Shown here piece after piece: positions 19,099 to 30,010 of a stretch of 64,000 bases of DNA. The position numbers were made by a program, and so were the translations under genes. This DNA comes from Pseudomonadota bacterium (GTDB lineage Bacteria > Pseudomonadota > Gammaproteobacteria > Halothiobacillales > Halothiobacillaceae): the NCBI GenBank assembly GCA_021795795.1, contig JAJYPA010000003.1:26229-90228 (forward strand), in the 5' to 3' direction. Position 1 is the first letter of the stretch. Each line of letters begins with the position of its first letter. The notes under the pieces are model-generated. The model did no database searches. It worked only from the letters and a program-made list of their open reading frames with translations, and was not told where the DNA came from.

Positions 19099-20250
19099 CT
19101 AGCATCCGCGATTACGCGTCAGCGTGGCATACAGAGCCAAAGTGTCCGCTGCCATCCGTTCGACGTTGTACTGCTCAAGTGCGCGTTTTCTACCGGCTTC
19201 TCCCAGTGACTTCGCATATTCCGGCGACTCAATCAGCGCGTTCAAGGCTTGCGACAAAGCGCCATCATCACCCGGCGGCACAGTGAGTGCACACACACCT
19301 TGAGGCGCCACTTCATTCACCCCGGTGCCCAAATTCGTATTCACGATTGGTTTTCCGCAGAGCATCGCTTCGGTCTGAACAATACCAAATGCCTCTGTCG
19401 TCGCCACCGAAGGCAGACAGAATATATCGCAGGCATGGTAATAAACCGGCAATTCATCTTCGGGTATCGAATCGACGAACACAACCTGCCCCGCAGATTC
19501 ATCTGCAAGGCGTTCAGCCAATTGCGTTAGTTCCGGTGTCAACGGTCCACTGCCGCCAAGCAGTAGGACAGCGGGAACCCGAGCCATAGCCCGGATCAGC
19601 ACATCAAAGCCCTTGTAATAAACATGTCGCCCTAAGGCGAACACGATGGGGCGTCCCGCATAGCGGACGCGAAGCGCCACAACTGAATTGCTGACGCTCG
19701 GTGTCAATTCGAATGGCGCAGGATCGATTCCATATGGAATCACATGACGATGCGCAGTATCGGCAAAGATATCAATTTGTGGTGAAACCATATGCGTCTT
19801 CGTGGCGCCAATAACCGCATCTGGCTTACGCAAGAACATGGGCGCCAGCGTCCGATAAACCGGACCGAGGAAACGTTGCTTCACAATGTCGCTATGCCAA
19901 CTCACCACCCATGCGGGGCGACCGGGCATCAGGCTGGCAACGAGATGCGCGAAAGGATCCGGCCAATGCTGATGCACGACATCGAAGGGCTTTTCCCTGG
20001 CTAACTGCCGAGCATGAAGAATCAATCCCAGCGCAAGCGGTTGGCTGGAAAAACGCACGCTTACAAACACCGGCTCAATTTGAACCCCATCAATCCGACG
20101 GGGTTTGGCGTTTGCATCCAAGGTATAGGCGAGAACGGTGACATCCGCACCTTGTGCCGCCTGTGCACGCGCCAACACTTCGACATGCCGTTCGATACCA
20201 CCCGCGCGTTCGAATGCAAATTTACCGAAGTGAAGAACGCGGATGGTCAC
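19099..20250 (-). CDS. Glycosyltransferase family 4 protein
   Basis: A 383-residue retaining GT-B glycosyltransferase. The N-terminal FERAGGIERHVEVLARAQ is the glycine loop that contacts the acceptor, and C-terminal TEAFGIVQTEAMLCGKPIV holds the E-x7-E motif that binds the nucleotide sugar. With GDP-mannose and GDP-D-rhamnose made by neighbours, either is a likely donor. It lies 9 bp after the preceding glycosyltransferase in the same operon. Linkage specificity cannot be read. Confidence 0.87.
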   Translation of the reverse strand: MTIRVLHFGKFAFERAGGIERHVEVLARAQAAQGADVTVLAYTLDANAKPRRIDGVQIEPVFVSVRFSSQPLALGLILHARQLAREKPFDVVHQHWPDPFAHLVASLMPGRPAWVVSWHSDIVKQRFLGPVYRTLAPMFLRKPDAVIGATKTHMVSPQIDIFADTAHRHVIPYGIDPAPFELTPSVSNSVVALRVRYAGRPIVFALGRHVYYKGFDVLIRAMARVPAVLLLGGSGPLTPELTQLAERLADESAGQVVFVDSIPEDELPVYYHACDIFCLPSVATTEAFGIVQTEAMLCGKPIVNTNLGTGVNEVAPQGVCALTVPPGDDGALSQALNALIESPEYAKSLGEAGRKRALEQYNVERMAADTLALYATLTRNRGC

Positions 20251-20259
20251 GTATTCACC

Positions 20260-21393
20260 TTAACCAAGCTGTTTATAAACGGCCATTGTCTGCTCGGCGC
20301 ATTTCACCCAGGTAAATTCCTTAACACGTTCAGCACCTCGTGCGATTAGAGAATCCGCCAGAGCACGATCCTCAACAATCCGCTGCATCGCATCGGCTAT
20401 CTCGTCGATGGATTCAGGGTCGACAAGCAACGCTGCATCACCCGCGACTTCTGGAATTGAGGTGGTATTTGAACTGATGACAGGCAGACCGGAAGCGAAT
20501 CCTTCCAGAATTGGCAAACCAAACCCCTCATAGAGAGAGGGATAAACCAATGCCGCAGCCGACTGCAGAAAAGCATGCAGATCGCTATTAGAAACGTCAT
20601 CCAACCAACGTCCTTGCCCAGTTTGCTCCATGGCGTGCAAATCTTCGACGATGCCCGGATCACCCCAGCCGAATTTCCCAATAATCAGCAAAGGGTGCGC
20701 ATCTCGGATCATTAACGGAAGCTGACGATGAGCCTGGATAATGCGCCGTACATTTTTCCGAGGCTGAAGCGTCCCAACAAAAACAAAGCTCCCCCGCGGA
20801 ACCTGATACCGGCTTAAGGCTTCATCAATATTTTCAGCAGACATACGCGCATAGAACGCGTCATCAACACCCAACGGTATCGAATCAATTCGGTCCAGAG
20901 GTATCGAAAAGTGCTCTGAAATATCGTGTTTACTGTATTCAGAAATCGTAATTATTCGCTCAGCCCAGTGTGCGGAACGTTTGAACGCAAAATTCTTAAA
21001 AAATCGTAGCTTCTGCGACACCCATTCAGGATGGACGAATGGAATTGCATCCATCAAAGTGGCAACGATCGGCACGGAACGTAATTTTGGAATGTGGTGG
21101 TCTGTCGCGTGGAATACATCGACGGAACGCTCGTACGAACCCAATTGATTGAACGGTGATCCGGTCACTATCGACAAAGCGACCTGACGATTGAATCGAA
21201 TCGGGACACATGTGAGAGGTGATGGCGCCTGACTCAGCGGTGCGTCGCACGCTCCAAAACGTAATGCATGCAGATCACATTCCTGGTTTCCCGATAAGTT
21301 CTGCCACAGATTTTTAGAGTAGACACCGATGCCATCCAAGTGGTTACGCTCTATTCCTTGAACCCAAACACTCGCACTAAAACCTATACGCAT
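20260..21393 (-). CDS. Glycosyltransferase family 4 protein
   Basis: A 377-residue GT4 enzyme with DGIGVYSKNLWQNL at the N-terminus and YEGFGLPILEGFASGLPVI carrying the E-x7-E donor motif. It resembles mannosyl/rhamnosyltransferases of the WbpY/WbdB kind. The ATG at 21393 was chosen because AGGAG lies 7 bases upstream; an in-frame ATG at 21411 has no site. The start is 4 bp beyond the rmd stop, so the genes are tightly coupled. Confidence 0.87.
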   Translation of the reverse strand: MRIGFSASVWVQGIERNHLDGIGVYSKNLWQNLSGNQECDLHALRFGACDAPLSQAPSPLTCVPIRFNRQVALSIVTGSPFNQLGSYERSVDVFHATDHHIPKLRSVPIVATLMDAIPFVHPEWVSQKLRFFKNFAFKRSAHWAERIITISEYSKHDISEHFSIPLDRIDSIPLGVDDAFYARMSAENIDEALSRYQVPRGSFVFVGTLQPRKNVRRIIQAHRQLPLMIRDAHPLLIIGKFGWGDPGIVEDLHAMEQTGQGRWLDDVSNSDLHAFLQSAAALVYPSLYEGFGLPILEGFASGLPVISSNTTSIPEVAGDAALLVDPESIDEIADAMQRIVEDRALADSLIARGAERVKEFTWVKCAEQTMAVYKQLG

Positions 21394-21397
21394 CGAT

Positions 21398-22279
21398 TCA
21401 CTCCTGCTCATACATCCACGCCAGCGTTTCTTCCAAGCGCCTAGGTTGAGAACAATCCACTAATGACTCCAAACGCGCTCGACTTCCCCGCAAAACAGGA
21501 ATTTCATTCGCGCGAACAAAGGCAGGATTTACCCGCACTTCAATTTCATACCCAGCCAACCGACCTACCTCGCTCAACACATTACGCAAGGCGATGGCCC
21601 GACCGCTGCATACATTCACCGCCTGCGAATGTGCATCGGACTCCAACAATGCCACGTAGGTAGCAACTGTATCTCGAACGTCCGAAAAATCCCGGCTCAC
21701 GTCCAAATTACCCAATTCGATCACAGGCGCCTTGCGTTTGAAATGCCCGACAATTTTCGGGATCAGAAACTGCTCGGTCTGACCGACGCCCGTATAGTTG
21801 AATGGTCGAGCAATCACAATCGAACACCGATCGAAATAGGTGTGCACCATGTGCTCCATCGCCAACTTGCTGGTCGCATAATGATTCACAGGTGCCGGAC
21901 ACACCGACTCATCAATGACTTCGATATTCGGCGTGCCGTAAATGTTGGCTGAACTGGCGATCAACACACGAGGTGTTTGCGGCAGCTCTACTAGTGCCGA
22001 CAAAAGGTTGAGGGTGCCAAACAGGTTTACTTGATAAAAATCATCTGGTTTGCCATGCCCCACAAAAGCAACTCCAGCCAAGTGGACAACGTGCGTGGGC
22101 TGAACTTGGTGTACAGCAATCCGAACCGCTTCAGCATCGGTCAAATCGACGGAAAGACAAGAGTCCGCACCACACGCCGGACTACCAAAACCCACAACCT
22201 GGTAGCCGTGCATCTGCAACGCGGAAACCATATACCGGCCCGTGAAGCCTGAAGCACCTGTAACCAAGGCAGTATTCAT
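21398..22279 (-). CDS. rmd: GDP-4-dehydro-6-deoxy-D-mannose reductase (Rmd-like)
   Basis: A 293-residue extended SDR. It has the NAD(P) loop TGASGFTGRYM and the catalytic YATSK (Tyr-x3-Lys). VSRDFSDVRDTVATYVALL and NVCSGRAIALRNVL follow the pattern of Rmd, which reduces the Gmd product to GDP-D-rhamnose. Its place directly after gmd makes this the best call. A reductase giving GDP-6-deoxy-D-talose, or another stereoisomer, has the same fold and cannot be ruled out. Confidence 0.8.
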   Translation of the reverse strand: MNTALVTGASGFTGRYMVSALQMHGYQVVGFGSPACGADSCLSVDLTDAEAVRIAVHQVQPTHVVHLAGVAFVGHGKPDDFYQVNLFGTLNLLSALVELPQTPRVLIASSANIYGTPNIEVIDESVCPAPVNHYATSKLAMEHMVHTYFDRCSIVIARPFNYTGVGQTEQFLIPKIVGHFKRKAPVIELGNLDVSRDFSDVRDTVATYVALLESDAHSQAVNVCSGRAIALRNVLSEVGRLAGYEIEVRVNPAFVRANEIPVLRGSRARLESLVDCSQPRRLEETLAWMYEQE

Positions 22280-22329
22280 ATGACAAAACTCAGATGAGAA
22301 GAGATCCTACACGACCTCTCCGGGAGTGA

Positions 22330-23430
<1,101 letters not shown>

Positions 23431-23444
23431 TTATGTGGTTGATA

Positions 23445-26400
23445 TTAATTAGTTTTAATTACTGCAGTCAAAAGTTGTTGAGCACTTGCTTCCCAAGTCA
23501 ACCAAGGCATGGTATCGGATTTGGGGTGCTCCTTTTGGGCATACAATTCAAACCAGTGCTGAATGGATTGAGCTAAGCCATCGGGTGTAGACGCGTTAAA
23601 AAAGAACGCATTCTCGCCAGCCACTTCGCGAAATACCGGAATATCTCGCGCGATGATCGGCAGTTTATGCTGCGCCGCTTCAATCAGTGGCAAGCCGAAA
23701 CCCTCGCCATAGGACGCGGCGATAAGACAGGTGCTTGCGGCATAAACCTTTTCTAGATACTCATCGCTGATGCCTTCGAGCCAAAACAGGCGCTTGTCCA
23801 ACTCCGGATGAGAGCGCAAGCGCTCTATAAGTGACTCTACCATCCAGCCCTGCTTGCCGACGATAACGAGATTGACATTCATACCCGATTTCCAGAGCAG
23901 ATTGAAGGCTTCTAAAACCTGCGCATGCCCTTTGCGTGGCTCCACCGTGCCTACCATAAGGAATGAATGCCTTGCATTCAAAGCATTCAAGACCACAGGG
24001 GCATCGTCAGGCAAACCTCGTGTGGGTGCGCTGGCATCAACATCAGCTCCCAAGTGAAACCACTCGATTGCTAAGGGTCGCTCGCGATGGGGTTCGTGCG
24101 CAGCCAACCATTCACGCATTTCATCTGCCACGGCGCGCGAAATACAGACCACACCGTCGAACTGGCTGATGCTCTCAAGCCAGCGTTGGTGCTGATTCTG
24201 TGCTTCGGGTGGAAAGAATCGTGGCATCAAGATAGGTAATAAGTCGTAAACCACGAACCAGACCTTTACGCCTCGGTTGCGCCATTTCTGTAGGTAAGTC
24301 TGCTGGGCAGGCACTACACCGTGGTGCAAATCTAAACAAATAAATCTATCACCGGGCCAGGCTTCGGCTGGCTCGTCCTGCGCCCAGTCGTCTGGCATTC
24401 CCAAAAAACGACTGGTAAACCGGCGTGCATAGTGGTAACCCCGTGAATGTTCGGTGGCATAGACGGGCTCCACCCGGAATCCTTGCGGAGGGTTCTCCAA
24501 CCATTCCTTCAAAATAGAGCGCACGAGACGCTGAATGCCTGTCTTAAGATCGGATATCACCAACGCTGAGATATCGACTAACAATTGTTTTTTTAGTGGC
24601 GATGGTGGGAAGTTCTCGGCTAGGCAGGATGCCAGTGACGCAAGTTTTTGATCCTGCATATGGTTTTTTGCTATTTCTGAAAGAAGACCAGGCAATCCTA
24701 ATTGAGCATGATCATAACTTTGCTCAATAGCTTCAAAGTACATTTGGGCGCAGGCTTGTGGCGCGTGTTTGGTGCGCACAATAGCCAGAGCTTTAGAACC
24801 CAGTTGTTGTCTTAATTCGCGGTCATTCGCAAGTGTGGTCAGGGCAGCAACTAAATCCTCGTCATCAAAGTCGTCTGGCAACATCCATACGCCATTTTCA
24901 TCCAAGTCAGCCATGCTGCCATGTGTGTTAACAATGGTAGGCAAACCATAATTCATGCAGTCCAGAACCGTGCCGGATGTTTCCCCGCGCGATAATGTGC
25001 GTAACTGAACTGCAATGTCAGAGGTTGCGAGATAAGCACGGAAGGTTTCCGTATCCGTCCATCCCGTGATGCGAATTCGCTTGGCGTATTCACTGCCGCT
25101 AATGGTTTGGAGCAAGTCTTGGCCGTATTCTCCACTGTGGTTTTCACCCACAAATACAAGCTGCACCTTGGGGTTGCCAATCAGCGGGGAGGACAAAAAG
25201 GCTTGCAGTAGCCGATGGTTTAGCTTGGTGGGGCCCAGCAGACCAAAAGAGCAGATGATCAGGTCATCAGGCTCGAACCCCAGTTGATGGCGTATTGCCC
25301 CCCGATTTAAAGGCTCAGCGGGAACACGCAGGTGCGGGATGACACGCCAGTCCGCCGCAGCATTAGGGCCATACCACTGAGTCGCAAGTTTCTGTGAATA
25401 CACACCATGAACGATGACACCATGTGCACGCTGTAGTGCCGGCAAATTGGCCGGATAATGCCAAACGACATCCGCAGTATCGCTGGCCGTGTAGCGATCC
25501 TTGACCGCATGATAACCATGGCTTGAATATAAAGCCTGAGCCCAAGCATGTGGTGCGACACCATGCATATCGCGGTAAGCCTGGAGGTGCGAAAGGAAAA
25601 AGTCATGCAATACAACCACCCCCGGAACACTATCCAGCAAAGGGAACATGTGTTGGTGAAAGTGAGAGTTGCCGAAGTGGTACATGACCCTGTCGAATTG
25701 GTGATGATTTTCTTTAAACCAGTTCACGGAGCGTATGGGGCAGTGTTCCTTGATCCAGCGATCCTTGACGTCTGTCTGGTCAACAATCACTTCAATTTCA
25801 TAAAAATTTGCCAACGCTGGGAGCAATTCAGCACTGTAGTCGGCAATACCCGATCGTTCCGGCGGCAACGGCGATATATAGGCCAGCTTTGGTCGGTACC
25901 GTTGCGCGAGGTTTTGATTGGTTTCGGCATTCTGAGGCTTCATGTTTGAATGAAGGCGTTGCATGGCATCTAAGGCGCGTCGAGCGCTTTCATCCCAAGA
26001 AAAATGTTCAGCCTGAGTTTGGCTGTGGCGAACCAGTTGGTTACGAAAACCTTCATCCGTGAGGCCACGCTGAATCGCTGCAGTCATTCCCTCGTCAGAA
26101 TGGGGGTCAAAAAGTGCCTCTTGCCAACCAATGACCTCCGGAATACTCGACGTGTTCGCACCAATCACCGGCGCACCGCAACGCATCGCCTCAAGCGCGG
26201 GTAAACCAAAGCCCTCGTGCCATGTGGGAAACACAAACAATGCGCAAAGATTATAAAGCGCAAGCAAATCTTCATCTGGAACAAAGCCCGTGAGTGCCAG
26301 TTCACCGTTATCAAGGCCCTGCTCCTTGGCTAGGCGCTCCAGCATGGCCCTCTGTTCAGGCTGCACGGAACACACGATAGCTAACTGATGATCTCTGCGA

Positions 26401-27161
26401 AGTTGTTGCGGCAACCTGGCATAGGCGCGAATCAAGCCCTCTATGTTATTGGGGTAGTCAATTCCGCCCGTGTACATCACGAAAGGCCGGGGCAAGCCAT
26501 ATTTCTGCCTGATGCTTTGCTCTTCATCGGGAGAAATTTCCATTGGCTTAAAGTGAGCGTCCACGTCACTGGATATATTGATGACCCACTCTTCGGGTAG
26601 GCCGAGATGTTTAATACCTTCGCGGCGAGATGAATCCGAAATAGCAAGCCACAGATGGGCGCGGCGCAGATGCTCAATTTTTGCCTGATACCATTTTTCC
26701 ACGGTTGGGTTTTCAAGGTAGGGCTTAGGGTGGATGTAGGGGATTAAGTCATAGAGTGTAACGGCAGTAGGAATGTCCTGACCAAAAAGAGCAATACTGG
26801 TGATGGCATCATCAACCAATCCCTCGAATAAACTGGTGACATGCACCACATCCGGTTTAAGACTGGCCAGAAAGGCTTCACGCATTAGTTGAGCCGACCG
26901 GCGGCGCGCGGCGTTATTTGTGTCAAGCTCAGCGACCGGACCAACGGCCTGCCATACATGGATATTTTCTTTTGGAATCAGGCCATTGAATGCTTCTCGA
27001 ATAGGCTCGATAGTGTTTTGAAACAGCCCGTTCAGCGCAATATGTAGATCATGGTCACCCCGGTTACGCGCCATAGCCAAAGCAAGTGAGAGCGAGTAGC
27101 GGCCAATACCTCGAAGGCGATTAGATGCTTGCGCGCCTTGCATATCAATCACAATCCGCAT
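23445..27161 (-). CDS. Triple-domain GT4 glycosyltransferase
   Basis: A 1238-residue protein with three consecutive GT-B units. Unit 1 (about 1-410) starts MRIVIDMQGAQ and has HEGFGLPALEAMRCGAPVI. Unit 2 (about 420-810) starts AYISPLPPERSGIADYSAEL and has a weaker donor motif, RGETSGTVLDCMN. Unit 3 (about 857-1238) starts LLVDISALVISDLKTGIQR and has YGEGFGLPLIEAA. Multi-domain mannosyltransferases such as WbdA polymerise O-antigen repeats with one domain per linkage, so this is the likely chain polymerase. The start codon overlaps the stop of the upstream methyltransferase (TGATG), with AAGGAGGG before it. Which linkages it makes is unknown. Confidence 0.85.
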   Translation of the reverse strand: MRIVIDMQGAQASNRLRGIGRYSLSLALAMARNRGDHDLHIALNGLFQNTIEPIREAFNGLIPKENIHVWQAVGPVAELDTNNAARRRSAQLMREAFLASLKPDVVHVTSLFEGLVDDAITSIALFGQDIPTAVTLYDLIPYIHPKPYLENPTVEKWYQAKIEHLRRAHLWLAISDSSRREGIKHLGLPEEWVINISSDVDAHFKPMEISPDEEQSIRQKYGLPRPFVMYTGGIDYPNNIEGLIRAYARLPQQLRRDHQLAIVCSVQPEQRAMLERLAKEQGLDNGELALTGFVPDEDLLALYNLCALFVFPTWHEGFGLPALEAMRCGAPVIGANTSSIPEVIGWQEALFDPHSDEGMTAAIQRGLTDEGFRNQLVRHSQTQAEHFSWDESARRALDAMQRLHSNMKPQNAETNQNLAQRYRPKLAYISPLPPERSGIADYSAELLPALANFYEIEVIVDQTDVKDRWIKEHCPIRSVNWFKENHHQFDRVMYHFGNSHFHQHMFPLLDSVPGVVVLHDFFLSHLQAYRDMHGVAPHAWAQALYSSHGYHAVKDRYTASDTADVVWHYPANLPALQRAHGVIVHGVYSQKLATQWYGPNAAADWRVIPHLRVPAEPLNRGAIRHQLGFEPDDLIICSFGLLGPTKLNHRLLQAFLSSPLIGNPKVQLVFVGENHSGEYGQDLLQTISGSEYAKRIRITGWTDTETFRAYLATSDIAVQLRTLSRGETSGTVLDCMNYGLPTIVNTHGSMADLDENGVWMLPDDFDDEDLVAALTTLANDRELRQQLGSKALAIVRTKHAPQACAQMYFEAIEQSYDHAQLGLPGLLSEIAKNHMQDQKLASLASCLAENFPPSPLKKQLLVDISALVISDLKTGIQRLVRSILKEWLENPPQGFRVEPVYATEHSRGYHYARRFTSRFLGMPDDWAQDEPAEAWPGDRFICLDLHHGVVPAQQTYLQKWRNRGVKVWFVVYDLLPILMPRFFPPEAQNQHQRWLESISQFDGVVCISRAVADEMREWLAAHEPHRERPLAIEWFHLGADVDASAPTRGLPDDAPVVLNALNARHSFLMVGTVEPRKGHAQVLEAFNLLWKSGMNVNLVIVGKQGWMVESLIERLRSHPELDKRLFWLEGISDEYLEKVYAASTCLIAASYGEGFGLPLIEAAQHKLPIIARDIPVFREVAGENAFFFNASTPDGLAQSIQHWFELYAQKEHPKSDTMPWLTWEASAQQLLTAVIKTN

Positions 27162-28456
27162 CAAACGCCCTCCTTGTTGTGTTTTTCCATGGCTGTTTTC
27201 AGGTCCAGGTAGATTTGTCGCGCGCGGGGCGATAGATCAGCTTCGTGCGGTTGGATAGTTGGTGTTGCAATAGGCAGCGATATTGGGGTGTTTTGAAAAC
27301 GAATGCTCCATAAACGCTGCTTAAGACGCGGAAACCGATTTAATACCTTAAGTACAAATCGTTTTAAGCGGGGGCGGGTTTGAACGGTGGCCATGGTTTT
27401 GATCAGAGCGGAGCGAATCATCCGGCGCGGACGGCTACCCGGCTTAAAGGTTAACCAGGCAATGCTTCCACGCACGAACCAGCGGGCGAATTTGCCCGCA
27501 AGCCGCAATGATTTAGTCAGCTTCCACGATCGACTACAAACGACGGCTTGATAGTGTTGATTAATAACTTGGGCATGAGCTTCAGCGTGATTGGCACGTT
27601 CGTTGGCATGCGCAGCTTGAGCCTCGGCATGCGCAGCTTGCTCGATCGCGATATTGGCTTGCGTTAATGCAGAGCGGCTTAGTGATTCAATCTCAGAGAA
27701 CCGTGTTGCAAGCGACGCATCATAGCGGCTGGCCAAATTGCCAAGATTCAGGCCATATTCAAATTCAAAATCAGGATTAAATAGATCAATCTCAGATTGC
27801 CTTCCCGATTTTTGGGCAACAACCGAATAATCTGGGCTGACCCCAGCTAAGACATCCATCAAAACAACATCCGTTTTCTCTCTCAGCGATTCTGGTTCCT
27901 GCAACCGTAAAACTTTAGTGCGATAAAACCCCGTGTACTCGGGTAAAAAGGAAAGTAATGCGGGTGGTATCGGACGCTCATGAGTCGGATCGAGGTAGAA
28001 ATTCGTAGTACCTACCGAAATATTTTCCGGATTAGGTGTTTCAAGAATCAACAGACCTGCGGGTTTTAGCACCCGAAATGCTTCACGCACCAATTCCATC
28101 AGGGTTTCAAAGGGAATGTGTTCCACCACGTGAAAAGCAGAAACCACCGTTTGGCTTTCATCCGGCAAATCACGCAATGCGGCAATAAGATCTTTATTTT
28201 CGGCGTGCAAACCCAACTCATGACAGGATGCCAGCATCCCGTCATCCATATCAACGCCATAAGCTACAAACCCATATTCATTGACCAACTCTAGCCACTC
28301 GCCACGGCCACAGCCTAAATCAATCACTGGACTCTGCGGATATATTTTGAGCAATGACACCAAGAAAGGTACATAAACCTGTAAACGTTCTTTAATCAGA
28401 GATCGTGAACCACGGTGTCTATCTTCAAATGCGCGGTAAAAATTCAGGTCACTCAT
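27161..28456 (-). CDS. SAM methyltransferase with coiled coil, WbdD-like chain terminator candidate
   Basis: A 431-residue protein. Residues about 40-190 are a class I methyltransferase (VIDLGCGRGEWLELV; then VVSAFHVVEHIPFETLMELV). Residues about 245-305 form an Ala/His/Glu-rich coiled coil with repeated AHAEAQ/ANERANHAEAH units; the DNA GGCATGCGCAGCTTG repeats there. A basic C-terminal part follows. In E. coli O9a, WbdD caps the growing polymannose end, and its coiled coil measures chain length. The context beside a multi-domain glycosyltransferase and wzm/wzt supports a similar job. No kinase domain of WbdD was recognised. Confidence 0.75.
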   Translation of the reverse strand: MSDLNFYRAFEDRHRGSRSLIKERLQVYVPFLVSLLKIYPQSPVIDLGCGRGEWLELVNEYGFVAYGVDMDDGMLASCHELGLHAENKDLIAALRDLPDESQTVVSAFHVVEHIPFETLMELVREAFRVLKPAGLLILETPNPENISVGTTNFYLDPTHERPIPPALLSFLPEYTGFYRTKVLRLQEPESLREKTDVVLMDVLAGVSPDYSVVAQKSGRQSEIDLFNPDFEFEYGLNLGNLASRYDASLATRFSEIESLSRSALTQANIAIEQAAHAEAQAAHANERANHAEAHAQVINQHYQAVVCSRSWKLTKSLRLAGKFARWFVRGSIAWLTFKPGSRPRRMIRSALIKTMATVQTRPRLKRFVLKVLNRFPRLKQRLWSIRFQNTPISLPIATPTIQPHEADLSPRARQIYLDLKTAMEKHNKEGV

Positions 28457-28626
28457 AAATTACATCCTGATCTTGAAGGCCGAATACCTATTGCTCCAGC
28501 ACGATTTAAACCGAAATAAGACTTGAGAGCCATTCGTGTTGAGCCTAACGAAGCAAGGATCTTCGAAAGGGTGTGAGTAAAAGATCTCATGAATAAATTG
28601 GGCGGGATCAATAATTAACTTGGTGT

Positions 28627-30009
28627 CTAGCCGTGTATTAATACTTCCAAGGCCAAAACTTTCTCATTGACCAATCCTGAGTTTCGGCGAGCTTCCACAT
28701 TCAGTCGCAGCAATGGCTCCGTATTCGAACCTCTCAAATTAAACCGCCAATCGTCGAATTCCACACTTACCCCGTCAGTGCGGTCCATTTTGGGGTTCAT
28801 CGGGGAGAAGTGTGCCAATACACGGTCAATGGTGCCCTGCACATCGTCGACGCGATAATTGATTTCGCCGCTGCAGGGATAGGCGGCCATGCGTTCATCG
28901 ACCAATTCGGCAAGCGTTTTACCGGTTTTGCTCATGAGTTCGGTGATGAGTAGCCAAGGGATCATGCCGGAATCGCAATAGGCAAAATCGCGGAAGTAGT
29001 GATGCGCGCTCATCTCGCCGCCGTAAATGGCATCTTGCTCGCGCATGATTTGCTTGATGAAGGCGTGGCCGGTTTTGGACTGGATGGGGATGCCGCCAAC
29101 TTGCTTGACTTGCTCAATTGTGTTCCAGGTCAGGCGTGGGTCGTGAATGATTTTTTCACCCGGATATTTGGCCAGCAGGGTTTCGGCCAACAAACCAACC
29201 AGGTAATAACCTTCGATGAATCGCCCTTTGGCATCGAACAAAAAGCAGCGATCAAAGTCGCCATCCCAGGCGATACCGATGTCGGCGCCTTGCTCGATCA
29301 CTGCCTGTGATGTGGCACTTCGCATTTCGGGCAAGAGCGGGTTGGGTACGCCGTTTGGGAAGTTGCCGTCGGGCTGTTCGTGAATGTAGTGAATATCGAA
29401 GGGCAGATGTTTTTCCAGCAGCCGCATGACTGGCCCGGCACCGCCATTGCCGGGATCGGCGACGATTTTGAGCGGTTTGAGGGCGCGGTGGTCTATGTAG
29501 CCGAGCAGGTGTTGGATGTAGGCGGCTTTGTTGGTGTCGGTGGTGATTTTGCCGTGATAACCAATTCCCCTCTCCCCCAGCCCCTCCCCCGCTAGGGGGG
29601 AGGGGAGTAAAGCAGCACGGTCGCGGATGGCGAACAGGCCGGTGTCGCCACTCACCGGGCGCGCGCCTTCGCGCACGAGCTTCATGCCGTTGTAGCCTTT
29701 GGGGTTATGGCTGGCTGTGACCATGATGCCGCCGCCCACGCCTTGCGCCTCGCAGTGGAAGGTCTGGAAATAGACTTCTTCGGTGCCACACAGGCCGATG
29801 TCGATGACATCAGCGCCCGCCTCGGTTATGCCGCGCATCAGCGCTTCGGCCAGCATGGGGCTTTCGAGACGCACGTCATATCCGACGACGACGGTACCGG
29901 GATTGATTTCATCCACAAACGCCCGCCCGATGAGATAGGCGAGTTCGGCATCCAGCTGCGCGGGCACTTGGCCGCGAATGTCGTAGGCTTTAAAGCAACT
30001 CAAGTCCAT
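28627..30009 (-). CDS. manB: Phosphomannomutase (ManB/CpsG type) with in-frame repeat insertion
   Basis: A 460-residue phosphohexomutase that interconverts mannose-6- and mannose-1-phosphate. It has MDLSCFKAYDIRG at the N-terminus, the phosphoserine loop TASHNPKGYNG, the metal loop DGDFDRCF, the sugar loop GEMSAHH and the phosphate loop RGSNTEP. Residues about 135-148 ([14 protein letters not shown]) are encoded by a palindromic repeat and have no counterpart in homologues. The ATG at 30009 lies 1 bp after the manC stop and gives the family-like N-terminus; an in-frame ATG at 30024 is also possible. Confidence 0.93.
   Translation of the reverse strand: MDLSCFKAYDIRGQVPAQLDAELAYLIGRAFVDEINPGTVVVGYDVRLESPMLAEALMRGITEAGADVIDIGLCGTEEVYFQTFHCEAQGVGGGIMVTASHNPKGYNGMKLVREGARPVSGDTGLFAIRDRAALLPSPLAGEGLGERGIGYHGKITTDTNKAAYIQHLLGYIDHRALKPLKIVADPGNGGAGPVMRLLEKHLPFDIHYIHEQPDGNFPNGVPNPLLPEMRSATSQAVIEQGADIGIAWDGDFDRCFLFDAKGRFIEGYYLVGLLAETLLAKYPGEKIIHDPRLTWNTIEQVKQVGGIPIQSKTGHAFIKQIMREQDAIYGGEMSAHHYFRDFAYCDSGMIPWLLITELMSKTGKTLAELVDERMAAYPCSGEINYRVDDVQGTIDRVLAHFSPMNPKMDRTDGVSVEFDDWRFNLRGSNTEPLLRLNVEARRNSGLVNEKVLALEVLIHG
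29567..29607. repeat. GC-rich palindromic repeat inside manB
   Basis: CCCCTCCCCC-GCTA-GGGGGGAGGGG (29581-29605), preceded by CCCCTCTCCCCCAG, forms a strong hairpin. It is the inverse-oriented relative of the repeat at 22521-22560, and it is in frame and free of stops. Confidence 0.8.
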
Positions 30010-30010
30010 A

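Noticed and set aside
27595..27660. Short DNA repeat GGCATGCGCAGCTTG as a CRISPR-like or tandem array
   Set aside because: It encodes repeated coiled-coil residues of the methyltransferase; there are only two copies and no spacers.
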